DNA of 33,083 nt from Vulcanimicrobiia bacterium. Lineage in GTDB: Bacteria > Eremiobacterota > Eremiobacteria > Baltobacterales > Baltobacteraceae. The notes under the pieces were generated by a model that did not search any database, was not told where the DNA came from, and worked only from the letters and a program-made list of their open reading frames with translations. The DNA lies in the NCBI GenBank assembly GCA_024281135.1, contig JAMXLG010000150.1, forward strand, positions 1 through 33,083, written 5' to 3'. Of this stretch, positions 8,746 to 17,013 are shown piece by piece. The first letter of the stretch is position 1, and each line of letters begins with the position of its first letter. The position numbers and the translations under genes were made by a program.

Positions 8746-8888
8746 CGATTCGGGTTCACAGCGTCCTCGCGGGGCGTCTGAGAATCTGCCGGAGCCCAGG
8801 ATGGGCGGGAGGCCGATTTCAGCGAGTAGCGTTTTCGCACGATGCGAAAACGCGCGCGTCCCCGCGAGGAGGCTGTGAACCCGAATCG
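8746..8888. repeat. 143-base inverted-repeat element with nested hairpins
   Basis: Outer arms 8746-8774 and 8860-8888 are 29 bases each and match as inverted repeats with a single mismatch. Inside are two more structures: a hairpin 8829-8839 with 8843-8853 (11 perfect pairs, CGA loop), and a nested stem 8783-8790 with 8811-8818 (one mismatch) enclosing 8794-8798 with 8802-8806 (5 perfect pairs). Together they fold into a three-way junction. The element begins 15 bases after the lpdA stop codon and ends 25 bases before the lipB ATG. No target-site duplication is obvious. It may be a small non-autonomous mobile repeat, or a structured RNA between the two genes. Confidence 0.8.
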
Positions 8889-8903
8889 CGGGGATGCGCA
8901 GCG

Positions 8904-10349
8904 TTACTTCGCTCCGACCGGAGTCTTCGGTTTCGGATTGACGATATGGATGGCTTTGCCGTGGGCGGCTTCGGCGGCATCCATGATGCCTTCGGTGAGC
9001 GTCGGGTGCGGGTGCACCGACAATCCGATGTCTTCGAGGGTTGCGCCCATTTCGAGGGCGATGACGCCTTCGCCGATGAGTGATTCGGCTTGCGGTGCGA
9101 CGACGTGCATGCCGAGGAGCATGTCCGTTTTTGCGTCGCCGACGAGTTTGATGAGGCCGTCCGTTTCGTTCATCGTGCGTGCGCGGCCGCTCGCGGCGAG
9201 CGGGAATTTGCCGACGCGGACTTCGTAGCCTTTTGCTTTGGCCTCTTCCTCGGAGAGTCCGACGGTTGCGACTTCGGGATCCGTGTACACGCAGTTCGGA
9301 ATTGCGACCGGATCGAACGCGGCGGACTTGTCACCTGAAATCACTTCTGCTGCGACGACGCCTTGTTTCATGGCGCGGTGCGCGAGCAACGGTTGACCCG
9401 TGACATCACCGATGGCAAAGATGTTGCTCACCTTCGTGCGCATCTGGGCGTCGGTCGCAACGAAGCCCTTATCATCCGTCGCGAGTCCGGCGGCGGCGAG
9501 ATTGAGCGTATCGGTAACCGGACGGCGGCCGACTGCGACGAGAACCATATCGAATTCACGTGTTTCGTCTTTGCCGTTCGTGCCTTCGCCGTTGAACGTT
9601 GCTTTGACGCTGTTCTTGGTTTTCTCTAGCGTGTTGACTTTGGTGTCGAGCATGATCTCGACGCCTTGTTTTTTGAGAATGCGTCCGAGCGTCTTCGAGA
9701 TTTCGAGATCGGTGCCGGTGAGAATTTGCGGCAGCGCTTCGATGACGAGTACTTTGGCGCCGACGCGCGCGTAAACGGTCGCGAATTCCAGTCCGATTAC
9801 GCCGCCGCCGATGACGAGCATGTTCTTCGGAATGCGCTTCATCGACACGGCGTCATCGGAATTGATGATGTATTCGCCGTCGCGCGGCCACGCTTTGACG
9901 TCGATCGGCGCGGAGCCGGTCGCAATCACAATGTTCTGCGCGGAGATCGTGTCTTCGCTGCCGTCTTTTTTCTTGACCGCGATCGTGTTCGCGTTTTTGA
10001 AGCTCGCGTCGCCGTAGATGAATTCGACGTTGTTCGCCTTGAAGAGCGTTTTGACGCCGCCGACATTCGCGTTCACGACATCCGTCTTGAACTTCGCGAC
10101 GCCTTCACGATCGACGTCGGCCTTCGGAACCTTGAGGCCGATGGCCGCAGCGTGATCGATGTGGCGGATCACTTCACCGACGTGCAGCAGCGCCTTGGTC
10201 GGGATGCAGCCCCAGTTGAGGCAGACGCCACCGACCTCGTCGCGGTCGACACAAAGAACTTTTTTCCCTAACTGTCCGAGCCGGATCGCGGCATGATAAC
10301 CGCCCGGTCCCGCTCCGATCACGACCGCGTCGACCTGATGTTGCGCCAC
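8904..10349 (-). CDS. lpdA: Dihydrolipoamide dehydrogenase (E3)
   Basis: A flavoprotein that reoxidises dihydrolipoyl groups of 2-oxoacid dehydrogenase or glycine-cleavage complexes with NAD+. The 481-residue length is typical. An N-terminal FAD motif IGAGPGGYHA (11-20), the redox disulfide GGVCLNWGCIPTK (C43, C48), an NAD motif VIGGGVIGLEFA and the C-terminal HPHPTLTE with the catalytic pair H448/E453 are all present. The start is a GTG preceded by AGGAGA at good spacing. It lies 28 bases after the ATPase gene and upstream of lipB and lipA, a logical grouping with lipoate synthesis. No E1 or E2 genes occur in the window. Confidence 0.96.
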   Translation of the reverse strand: MAQHQVDAVVIGAGPGGYHAAIRLGQLGKKVLCVDRDEVGGVCLNWGCIPTKALLHVGEVIRHIDHAAAIGLKVPKADVDREGVAKFKTDVVNANVGGVKTLFKANNVEFIYGDASFKNANTIAVKKKDGSEDTISAQNIVIATGSAPIDVKAWPRDGEYIINSDDAVSMKRIPKNMLVIGGGVIGLEFATVYARVGAKVLVIEALPQILTGTDLEISKTLGRILKKQGVEIMLDTKVNTLEKTKNSVKATFNGEGTNGKDETREFDMVLVAVGRRPVTDTLNLAAAGLATDDKGFVATDAQMRTKVSNIFAIGDVTGQPLLAHRAMKQGVVAAEVISGDKSAAFDPVAIPNCVYTDPEVATVGLSEEEAKAKGYEVRVGKFPLAASGRARTMNETDGLIKLVGDAKTDMLLGMHVVAPQAESLIGEGVIALEMGATLEDIGLSVHPHPTLTEGIMDAAEAAHGKAIHIVNPKPKTPVGAK

Positions 10350-10377
10350 TGCTGTCTCCTGTTCTACCGGCGAGCCG

Positions 10378-12585
10378 CTAGTGAATGATTTTAGGCTCGC
10401 CTACTATATCAGGTCTTCGCCACGTTTCGCTTCGACCTATTCCGACCAGGAGCGCTTGGAAGAAGCTCGTCAGGTGCCCTAAATCCCACCCGGACACGCG
10501 ACCGGCAATGTCGGCAAGCGCGCTTTCGCCTAGACGTTCGCTCAACAGAGCTTCATCTTCGGCTACTTCGCGTTCGACAAATCCCATGCGCACGAGCGAG
10601 CGTGAACGTCGCAGACGGGTGGAAGCCGCGAGCGCAAGCGCCGCTTCCTCATCTTGTCCCACAAAGATCAGCAGGCGGGCGAGCACTTCACCGAGGCGCG
10701 CGATGAATTGCGGCTGCGGCGTGCGTCGCAGCAGATCGCACGAAAGGTGGAGATGCTCTTTCGCAGCCGGGGCGAGGCTTCGCGCGATGGCGACGCGAGC
10801 CTGCGTCTCATGAATCCAAGCGATGTGCGCAAGGCTTGCGGCCGCCTCGAATCGCGAAATCGCTGCAACCGAGTACTCGTTGCTTTTATCGTATTCCATC
10901 GCGGCGTACTCGACATCGGCAAGATTTCCGAGCGCGATGCCGATGAGTACGTCGGTTCCGTCTTTTTCCAAGACGTCGAGCGCGTTGCGAAATGTGAGTC
11001 GCGCGCTACCGATATCATCGCGACCTTCGAAAATGACGTTGCCTTGATTGATCGTGGCGGCGCCGACGCCGCGCTGATGGCCCATTTGATTATAGACGTT
11101 CAGTGCGGTCTCGCCGTATTTCCACGCGTCGTCGAGTGCGCCGGTATTGAAAGCCGCCGCTGCCAGCGCGTTGTACGCGCGCGCTAGTCCGAGGCGATCC
11201 CCGGAGATGGTGAACGCCGAGATCGTTATGGGCGCGCGCTCGAGCATACGCTGGTATTCGCCGGCCGCATGCGAGACGCAAAGCCCTAAATAATATATGC
11301 GTCCGCGCAAGTTCGGTTTCAAACGTTCCGCGACGCTCTCGAGGCGCTCGACCCACATCAGTCCTTCGGTGAAACGTCCGCCCTCGGCCCAGGCCGCGAT
11401 CATCGTCGTCATGATCGCTGGAATCGATCCGAAACGGTCTGCAGGACGCTTCATCGCCCAGCCGATCGCGTTGCAGAAATCGCTGTAACGCAGGAACAGC
11501 CGGTACATCGCAGTGCCCGCATTCGCGTTGCGAATGTCTTCCCAGATCGCACTCGCAACGGCGTCCATCCGCAACGCGAAGCGTTCTTCGTATCCCCGAC
11601 GATTCGACATGGCCGCAAGCGAACGCGTCGCGACTGCACGGATCGGCGAGAGCATGCGGTATCCGAATTCGGTGCGCATGACGAGCGATGTTTCGGCCGC
11701 TTCATCGAGCGCGAACGATGCATCAATTGCATCGATCTGCGCGACGAACGCAACGTCTTGTACGTCGAACTCATCCGAGAAGAGCGATGCTATCGCAAAC
11801 GCGCGCTTCGCATCTTCGCTCAGTCGTGAGAAGCTCCACGCGATGACGTTGCCGATCGTGCGATGACGCGGATCGGACCCGCGCGTGGATCGCAAATGAT
11901 ACGGGCGCAGTGACTTCAGCTCGGCGGCCAGTTCCAGCAGTGACAGCGAGGCGAGCCGCGCGGCCGCGAGGTCGACGGCTACCGGTAGACCGTCCAGCGT
12001 CCGCACGATCGTGGTCACCGTAGTCGCGACATCGTCGGTGACTTCGCCCTGTTCGATCTGCGCACGCTCGTAGAAGAAGGCCACCGCCTCTTCCAAGGTC
12101 AGAGGCTCGAGTTCGAAGACCTCTTCCTCGGCATAATCTAGCCGCCGCTGGCTCGTTGCGACGATCGTAAGGTCCTCGACCGTGCGCAGCGCATCCATGA
12201 GCGCGCTCGTCTCGTCGGGCGCATGCTCGCAGTTGTCGAGCACCAGCACAACCGGTGTTTCCGAAAGCGCATCACGCAACGTGTCCACCGGAGGACGGCC
12301 GGGTTCTTCGGGGAGTTCGAGCGTCTGCATCACAGTGCCGAGGACAGCTTCCGGCGGGACGCCCGCCAGCATGACGAAGGCCGCTTGCTGGCCTGTCTCG
12401 CGCTCGTGGTGAGATACCGCCTCGTAGGCTAGCCGCGATTTACCGACGCCCCCGGGCCCAACGAGAGAAACGAATCCGCCGCGCTTTAAAAAAGCGAGGA
12501 GACGCCGAAACTCGGAGGCGCGGCCCACGAAGGGGACTCGCAAATCGACGGCCCGTGAATTGACCATCGTCTTAGTGGTCGGCAA
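10378..12585 (-). CDS. NB-ARC/AAA-type ATPase with TPR-like helical repeats, no DNA-binding domain seen
   Basis: The 735-residue protein resembles the ATPase module of AfsR/LuxR-type large regulators. Near its N terminus are FVGRASEFRRL (19-29), a Walker A motif GPGGVGKS (43-50, K49) and a Walker B motif VVLVLDNCEH (D117). The C-terminal half (about 380-690) is helical with TPR-like patterns such as AYNALAAAAFNTGALDDAWK. I see neither an N-terminal winged helix nor a C-terminal LuxR HTH. It may sense a ligand or partner and act through another protein. The open frame begins at TTG (12585); ATG at 12567 is an alternative. Neither has a clear ribosome binding site. It diverges from the MocR gene across 38 bases. 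Confidence 0.75.
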   Translation of the reverse strand: MPTTKTMVNSRAVDLRVPFVGRASEFRRLLAFLKRGGFVSLVGPGGVGKSRLAYEAVSHHERETGQQAAFVMLAGVPPEAVLGTVMQTLELPEEPGRPPVDTLRDALSETPVVLVLDNCEHAPDETSALMDALRTVEDLTIVATSQRRLDYAEEEVFELEPLTLEEAVAFFYERAQIEQGEVTDDVATTVTTIVRTLDGLPVAVDLAAARLASLSLLELAAELKSLRPYHLRSTRGSDPRHRTIGNVIAWSFSRLSEDAKRAFAIASLFSDEFDVQDVAFVAQIDAIDASFALDEAAETSLVMRTEFGYRMLSPIRAVATRSLAAMSNRRGYEERFALRMDAVASAIWEDIRNANAGTAMYRLFLRYSDFCNAIGWAMKRPADRFGSIPAIMTTMIAAWAEGGRFTEGLMWVERLESVAERLKPNLRGRIYYLGLCVSHAAGEYQRMLERAPITISAFTISGDRLGLARAYNALAAAAFNTGALDDAWKYGETALNVYNQMGHQRGVGAATINQGNVIFEGRDDIGSARLTFRNALDVLEKDGTDVLIGIALGNLADVEYAAMEYDKSNEYSVAAISRFEAAASLAHIAWIHETQARVAIARSLAPAAKEHLHLSCDLLRRTPQPQFIARLGEVLARLLIFVGQDEEAALALAASTRLRRSRSLVRMGFVEREVAEDEALLSERLGESALADIAGRVSGWDLGHLTSFFQALLVGIGRSETWRRPDIVGEPKIIH

Positions 12586-12623
12586 GCGTTAGCATTGGTT
12601 TTACCGAAAATGGACTGCCATCC

Positions 12624-14090
12624 ATGGCGAAAATTGGATGGTCTGGAATCCTCCCTGAGCTCGAGCGCGACTCGATTGTACCGCTGTACCGCCAGATATA
12701 TGAACATCTGCGCGAAGCAATACTCGCCGGCACGCTCCCTGAGTCTACGCGTCTTCCCCCAGAGCGTACAATGGCCGAGCGGCTAAATGTTAACCGCAGT
12801 ACGATCGTGCACGCCTATCGCGAACTTGTCGCCGACGGCCTCATCGAGCAACGCGTAGGATCGGGTTCTCGCGTGGTGCCGCAACTGCGAGGCGGACAAC
12901 CAGCTCGAACCGCAGGCGTGCCGTGGTGGATTACACTTCCGCCATGGCGAGTGGGGGAGTTTCCGAACATTCTCGGCGAGCTTGCTGCAAAACAAGAACC
13001 CGGACGCATCTCGTTCGTGCAAGGCGTCGCGCCGGACGAACCGTCGCCGCTCGGTGAACTCGCGCAATCCTTTGAACGCGTTGCTCGCGATCCGCGGTTC
13101 GTTCTTTCATACGGTGATTCCGAGGGATACGAGCCGCTGCGTGGAGCGATCGCATCGCGCATGAACGCGCGCGGCGCGAGCGGCATCGCACCGAAGAACG
13201 TCATCGTGCTTACCGGCTCGACGCAAGGGATCATGATCGTTGCGCAATCGCTCGCCGAGCCGGGCGATGAAATCATCGTAGAATCGCCATCGTATCCAGG
13301 CGCGCTGCAGATTTTCCAAATCAACGGCTTGCGTGCGATTCCGGTTCCCGTCGACGAAGACGGCATGCGCGTCGATCACGTCGAGGCGATTCTGCGAACT
13401 CGGCGTCCGCGTTTCATCTACACGATGCCGTCGTTGCATAATCCGACGAACGTAACGATGAACGCCGACCGGCGCGAGCGGCTTGCGACGATCGCGCGCC
13501 GCGCCGGCGTTCCAATCATCGAAGACGATCCGTACGGTCCGCTTGCGCAGCACTCGCTGCCGCCACTCGTTGCGCTCGCGCCCGATCATGTCGTCTACCT
13601 ATCGACGTTCTCGAAGACGATCGCGCCGAGTCTGCGGGTGGGTTGGCTCGCGGCGCCGCGCATGATTCTCGAACGATTGTTGCTGCGAAAACAAGCCTAT
13701 GACATGGCGACGAGTCTTTACGTGCAAGCAGCGATCGTCGACTACTTGGAGCGTGGATACGACGCGCACGTCAATCAGCTGCGCGAGGAACTGCTGCTGC
13801 GGCGTAAGCTTGCCGACGAGGCGGTAGCGAAGCATTGGCCTTCGAACGTTCGCGCGATCGGCGCAGCCGGCGGATTCTATTTGTGGGCGCAAACCTCGCG
13901 CGAAGTGCGCGCGCGTGCGCTTCTCGACGTGGCGGAGCGTTACGGGGCGTCATTTCTCTTCGGTGAAGCGTTCTTTGCCGACTCGGGAGGCGATCATCAT
14001 TTCCGTTTGGCTCTCACCGCCGTGGCGCGAACGGAAATCTCCGAAGGAATCCGGCGCATCGGCACCGCGATCTCGACGCTGCGTTCGTGA
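12624..14090 (+). CDS. MocR-type GntR regulator fused to a PLP aminotransferase fold
   Basis: A 488-residue two-domain protein. Residues about 15-85 form a GntR winged helix (LYRQIYEHLREAI, then LPPERTMAERL, then STIVHAYREL). Residues about 125-485 form a fold-type-I aminotransferase domain with HNPTN (272-276), the DDPYG cofactor-contact segment (301-305) and the PLP-binding lysine K331 in STFSKTIAPSLRVGW. MocR proteins usually control vitamin B6, amino-acid or polyamine genes, with PLP or an external aldimine as effector; some related proteins are genuine aminotransferases, so the target is open. The stop codon overlaps the mutY start. The divergent ATPase gene shares its short upstream region. 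No clear Shine-Dalgarno sequence is visible. Confidence 0.88.
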   Translation: MAKIGWSGILPELERDSIVPLYRQIYEHLREAILAGTLPESTRLPPERTMAERLNVNRSTIVHAYRELVADGLIEQRVGSGSRVVPQLRGGQPARTAGVPWWITLPPWRVGEFPNILGELAAKQEPGRISFVQGVAPDEPSPLGELAQSFERVARDPRFVLSYGDSEGYEPLRGAIASRMNARGASGIAPKNVIVLTGSTQGIMIVAQSLAEPGDEIIVESPSYPGALQIFQINGLRAIPVPVDEDGMRVDHVEAILRTRRPRFIYTMPSLHNPTNVTMNADRRERLATIARRAGVPIIEDDPYGPLAQHSLPPLVALAPDHVVYLSTFSKTIAPSLRVGWLAAPRMILERLLLRKQAYDMATSLYVQAAIVDYLERGYDAHVNQLREELLLRRKLADEAVAKHWPSNVRAIGAAGGFYLWAQTSREVRARALLDVAERYGASFLFGEAFFADSGGDHHFRLALTAVARTEISEGIRRIGTAISTLRS

Positions 14091-14998
14091 AGATGATTCA
14101 GCGCGAGTTACTGGCATGGTACGGGCGGCATGGACGGTTCGATCTGCCATGGCGCGTCGTGCGCGATCCGTACTACACGCTCGTTAGCGAATTCATGCTT
14201 CAGCAGACGCAGGTCGATCGCGTCGTGCCGAAATTCAACGCGTTCATGGAACGCTTTCCGACGATTCAGTCGCTCGCCGCAGCGAGCACCGGCGAAGTCT
14301 TGCGCCTTTGGCAGGGACTCGGATACAACTCGCGCGCGGTACGCCTGCTTGATGTATCGGTCGCTGTGTGCGAGCGTTTCGGTGGAACGATACCGCGCGA
14401 TTTGGAAGCGCTTCGCTCGCTGCCGGGCATCGGTCCTTACACGGCGGCGGCGATCGCGGCGTTCGGCTACGACGAGCGCGTGGCGCCGATCGACACGAAT
14501 ATTCGGCGAATCGTACATCGGCTGTTCTTCGGCGTGGAACATCCTGTCGTTGCATCCGCGCGTGAGCTGGACGAACGTGCGGCGGCGCTCGTTCCGGAGA
14601 ACGCAGGCCACGACTGGAGTTCGGCGATGATGGATCTCGGTGCGACGGTCTGCACCGCTCGCGTGCCGAAATGCTTGATCTGTCCGCTGCTGGCGTACTG
14701 CTCCGCCGCTCCGATCGACGGTTCGCGCCTGGACGAGCTGCGCCGCAGACACGCGAAGAGACCGTCGCCGCAAAACGCGATCCCGTTTGAAGCGACGACG
14801 CGATTTGCACGGGGACGTATCGTCGATCGCCTCCGGGCGTTGCCGCCCGGACAACGGATTTCGCTATTGGATCTGCACCACGATTTAAAGGCGGTGCTGC
14901 GCGAGCGAACCGTGAAGGATGTGGAAGAACTCGTCGCAATACTGGAACGCGACGGGCTCGTCGATTACAACGGCGGAAACATAGCCCTTCGCGAGTAG
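14087..14998 (+). CDS. mutY: Adenine DNA glycosylase, short form without NUDIX-like domain
   Basis: Removes adenine mispaired with 8-oxoguanine. The 303-residue protein has EFMLQQTQV with the catalytic E35, a helix-hairpin-helix LPGIGPYTAAAI (112-123), the catalytic D136 in APIDTNIRRI, and a 4Fe-4S ligand set C189, C196, C199, C205 (C-x6-C-x2-C-x5-C). After residue 210 only about 90 residues remain. They look like a small winged-helix segment (LDLHHDLKAVLRE, DVEELVAILERDGLV) rather than the NUDIX-like 8-oxoG recognition domain; short actinobacterial MutY proteins show a similar ending. The start is GTG, overlapping the mocR stop; ATG at 14093 is an alternative. Confidence 0.92.
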   Translation: MKMIQRELLAWYGRHGRFDLPWRVVRDPYYTLVSEFMLQQTQVDRVVPKFNAFMERFPTIQSLAAASTGEVLRLWQGLGYNSRAVRLLDVSVAVCERFGGTIPRDLEALRSLPGIGPYTAAAIAAFGYDERVAPIDTNIRRIVHRLFFGVEHPVVASARELDERAAALVPENAGHDWSSAMMDLGATVCTARVPKCLICPLLAYCSAAPIDGSRLDELRRRHAKRPSPQNAIPFEATTRFARGRIVDRLRALPPGQRISLLDLHHDLKAVLRERTVKDVEELVAILERDGLVDYNGGNIALRE

Positions 14999-15020
14999 TT
15001 TCTTCTCCAGGGAGACGCGC

Positions 15021-17003
15021 ATGCGTTACATCTCTATTGCCGGGGCCTTGCTACTGGCGCTCTGCGCCTTACCGGCTTCGGCGTTCGATTTTTCCGACGC
15101 GCGGCAACTCATCTCGGTTGCACAGCCGCGCATCAGTCCCGACGGAACGGAAGTCGTGTACGTGCGCGGCCGTCAAGACTTCGAGAAAGACCGCAACGAC
15201 CGTCAACTCGTACTCGTCGACGTGCGAAGCAAACGCTCGCGGCAGCTGACGTGGGACCGGAAAGGCGTGTCATCTCCGCAATGGTCTCCCAGCGGCCGGT
15301 TCATCGCATTTACCGCACTCGATTCCGACGAGAAGAATCCACAAGATCAAGTCTTCGTGCTGCCCATGAACGGCGGCGAAGCGCGCCAGATCACGCACAC
15401 GAAGCAAGGCGTCGACGAATTCGTATGGAGTCCGGACGGCAAACGTCTTGCATACACGACGCAAGACGAGAATCCGAAAAAGGCTGATGTCGAGAAGCAT
15501 CTCGACGCATTCCAAGTCGAGGATAACGACTATTTGCACCGCACGGGGACGCCGCCGGTGCACCTCTGGACGATCGGCGCGGACGGGTCCGATAACCGCC
15601 GTTTGACGAGCGGAAGCTGGAGCATCGCGACGGTTGAACCCGATGGCGGAGGCGATCTTTCATGGTCGCCGGACGGTAAAACGATCGCGACGGACCGCTT
15701 TCCGACGCCATTCGTCGGTGATTCCTTGGCGTCGTATTCGATTCTCGTCGATGCTTCCAGCGGGACAATCTCGCGATTAACGAGCGGCGAGTCGACGGAG
15801 AATTCACCGACATTCGCTCCGCGTGGAGATCGGGTGGCGTTTTCGCGAAACACCGGCGGTGATTCCACGCAAGGGGTCAATCTCTATGTCACGGATCGCC
15901 GAGGCGCGCAAATTGCTGATTTGCGCTCCGCATTGGATCGCAACGTCGATGGCATCGCTTGGAGCAATGCGGGTAACGCGCTATGGGTCATAACGCCGGA
16001 TCGCGCGCAGTTCGCCTTGTGGTATTGGCCGCTCGGACGCTCGATCGTTCGCGCAAATACGGGGTCGGTCAACATTGCATCGCTCGGGAACGTGTCGAAG
16101 AATGGAATTTTGGTCTTCGTCGGCTCGACGAACGAGACGCCACCGGAACTCTACGTCACGCGTAATCCAAACGAGAAGCCGCTGCAACTCACCGACGAAA
16201 ACAAATTTGTCGCGCGCGCCGGCGTTGCGCGAAGCGTTGCCGTAAACTGGCATTCGACGAAAGGAAACTTTTCCGAGGACGGTGTGCTGACGTACCCGCT
16301 GCATTATACGGGCGGAAAGGCACCGATGATTCTGCTCATCCACGGCGGTCCGCAAGGATCATCGACGCTCGCATGGAGTTCGCAACGGCAGATTTTCGCA
16401 GCCCACGGTTTCTTCGTGTTCTCCCCGAATTACCGGGGTAGCACGAACCTAGGCGACGCGTACGAACATGCAATTACGAACGATGCGGGAGACGGCCCCG
16501 GCAAAGATGTGATGGCGGGGCTCGCGCAAGTCGAGAAACATTTCCCTGTTGATACGACGCGCATCGGAGTCTCGGGCTGGTCGTATGGCGGCTACATGAC
16601 GTCGTGGCTTATTGGAACCTATCCCACCGTGTGGAAAGCAGCGGTGAGCGGTGCATCCTTGGACGACTGGCTCGATGACTACAATGTCGCGTTTTACTAC
16701 GATACGGACGTACCGTTCTTCCACGGCAAACCGTGGAATCCGCAAAACACCGCGGAGTGGCGCGAGCAGTCACCGATTACCTACGCGACGCACGCAAAAG
16801 CTCCCACGCTGCTCATGGGCGATATCGGTGACAACAACGTCACGATAACCAATTCGTTCAAGATGTATCACGCGCTCAAAGACAATGGAACCGAGGTTCA
16901 GTTCGTGGCATATCCGGTGCAAGGTCACTTCCCGTCCGATCCCGTGCGAAGCGAAGACGTGAATAAACGCTGGCTCGCATGGCTCGAGAAGTATCTGAAG
17001 TAG
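15021..17003 (+). CDS. Secreted S9-family (prolyl oligopeptidase-like) serine peptidase 1
   Basis: A 660-residue exported peptidase. Residues 1-21 are a signal peptide ending ALPASA. Residues about 30-400 form a beta-propeller with TolB/WD-like repeats such as FVWSPDGKRLAY and LSWSPDGKTIA. The C-terminal alpha/beta hydrolase domain has HGGPQG (oxyanion region) and a catalytic triad read as S521 (GWSYGGYMTSW), D604 (DIGDNN) and H636 (QGHFPSDP). It resembles dipeptidyl-peptidase IV or acylaminoacyl-peptidase types, and exact specificity cannot be decided. GGGAG precedes the ATG at good spacing. It follows mutY by 22 bases and abuts a paralogue, pointing to tandem duplication and co-expression. 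Confidence 0.93.
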   Translation: MRYISIAGALLLALCALPASAFDFSDARQLISVAQPRISPDGTEVVYVRGRQDFEKDRNDRQLVLVDVRSKRSRQLTWDRKGVSSPQWSPSGRFIAFTALDSDEKNPQDQVFVLPMNGGEARQITHTKQGVDEFVWSPDGKRLAYTTQDENPKKADVEKHLDAFQVEDNDYLHRTGTPPVHLWTIGADGSDNRRLTSGSWSIATVEPDGGGDLSWSPDGKTIATDRFPTPFVGDSLASYSILVDASSGTISRLTSGESTENSPTFAPRGDRVAFSRNTGGDSTQGVNLYVTDRRGAQIADLRSALDRNVDGIAWSNAGNALWVITPDRAQFALWYWPLGRSIVRANTGSVNIASLGNVSKNGILVFVGSTNETPPELYVTRNPNEKPLQLTDENKFVARAGVARSVAVNWHSTKGNFSEDGVLTYPLHYTGGKAPMILLIHGGPQGSSTLAWSSQRQIFAAHGFFVFSPNYRGSTNLGDAYEHAITNDAGDGPGKDVMAGLAQVEKHFPVDTTRIGVSGWSYGGYMTSWLIGTYPTVWKAAVSGASLDDWLDDYNVAFYYDTDVPFFHGKPWNPQNTAEWREQSPITYATHAKAPTLLMGDIGDNNVTITNSFKMYHALKDNGTEVQFVAYPVQGHFPSDPVRSEDVNKRWLAWLEKYLK

Positions 17004-17013
17004 GATGGTACCG

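Noticed and set aside
8736..9083. Plus-strand open frame over the large inverted repeat
   Set aside because: The reading frame crosses the repeat and continues antisense to lpdA; no start signals or family features.
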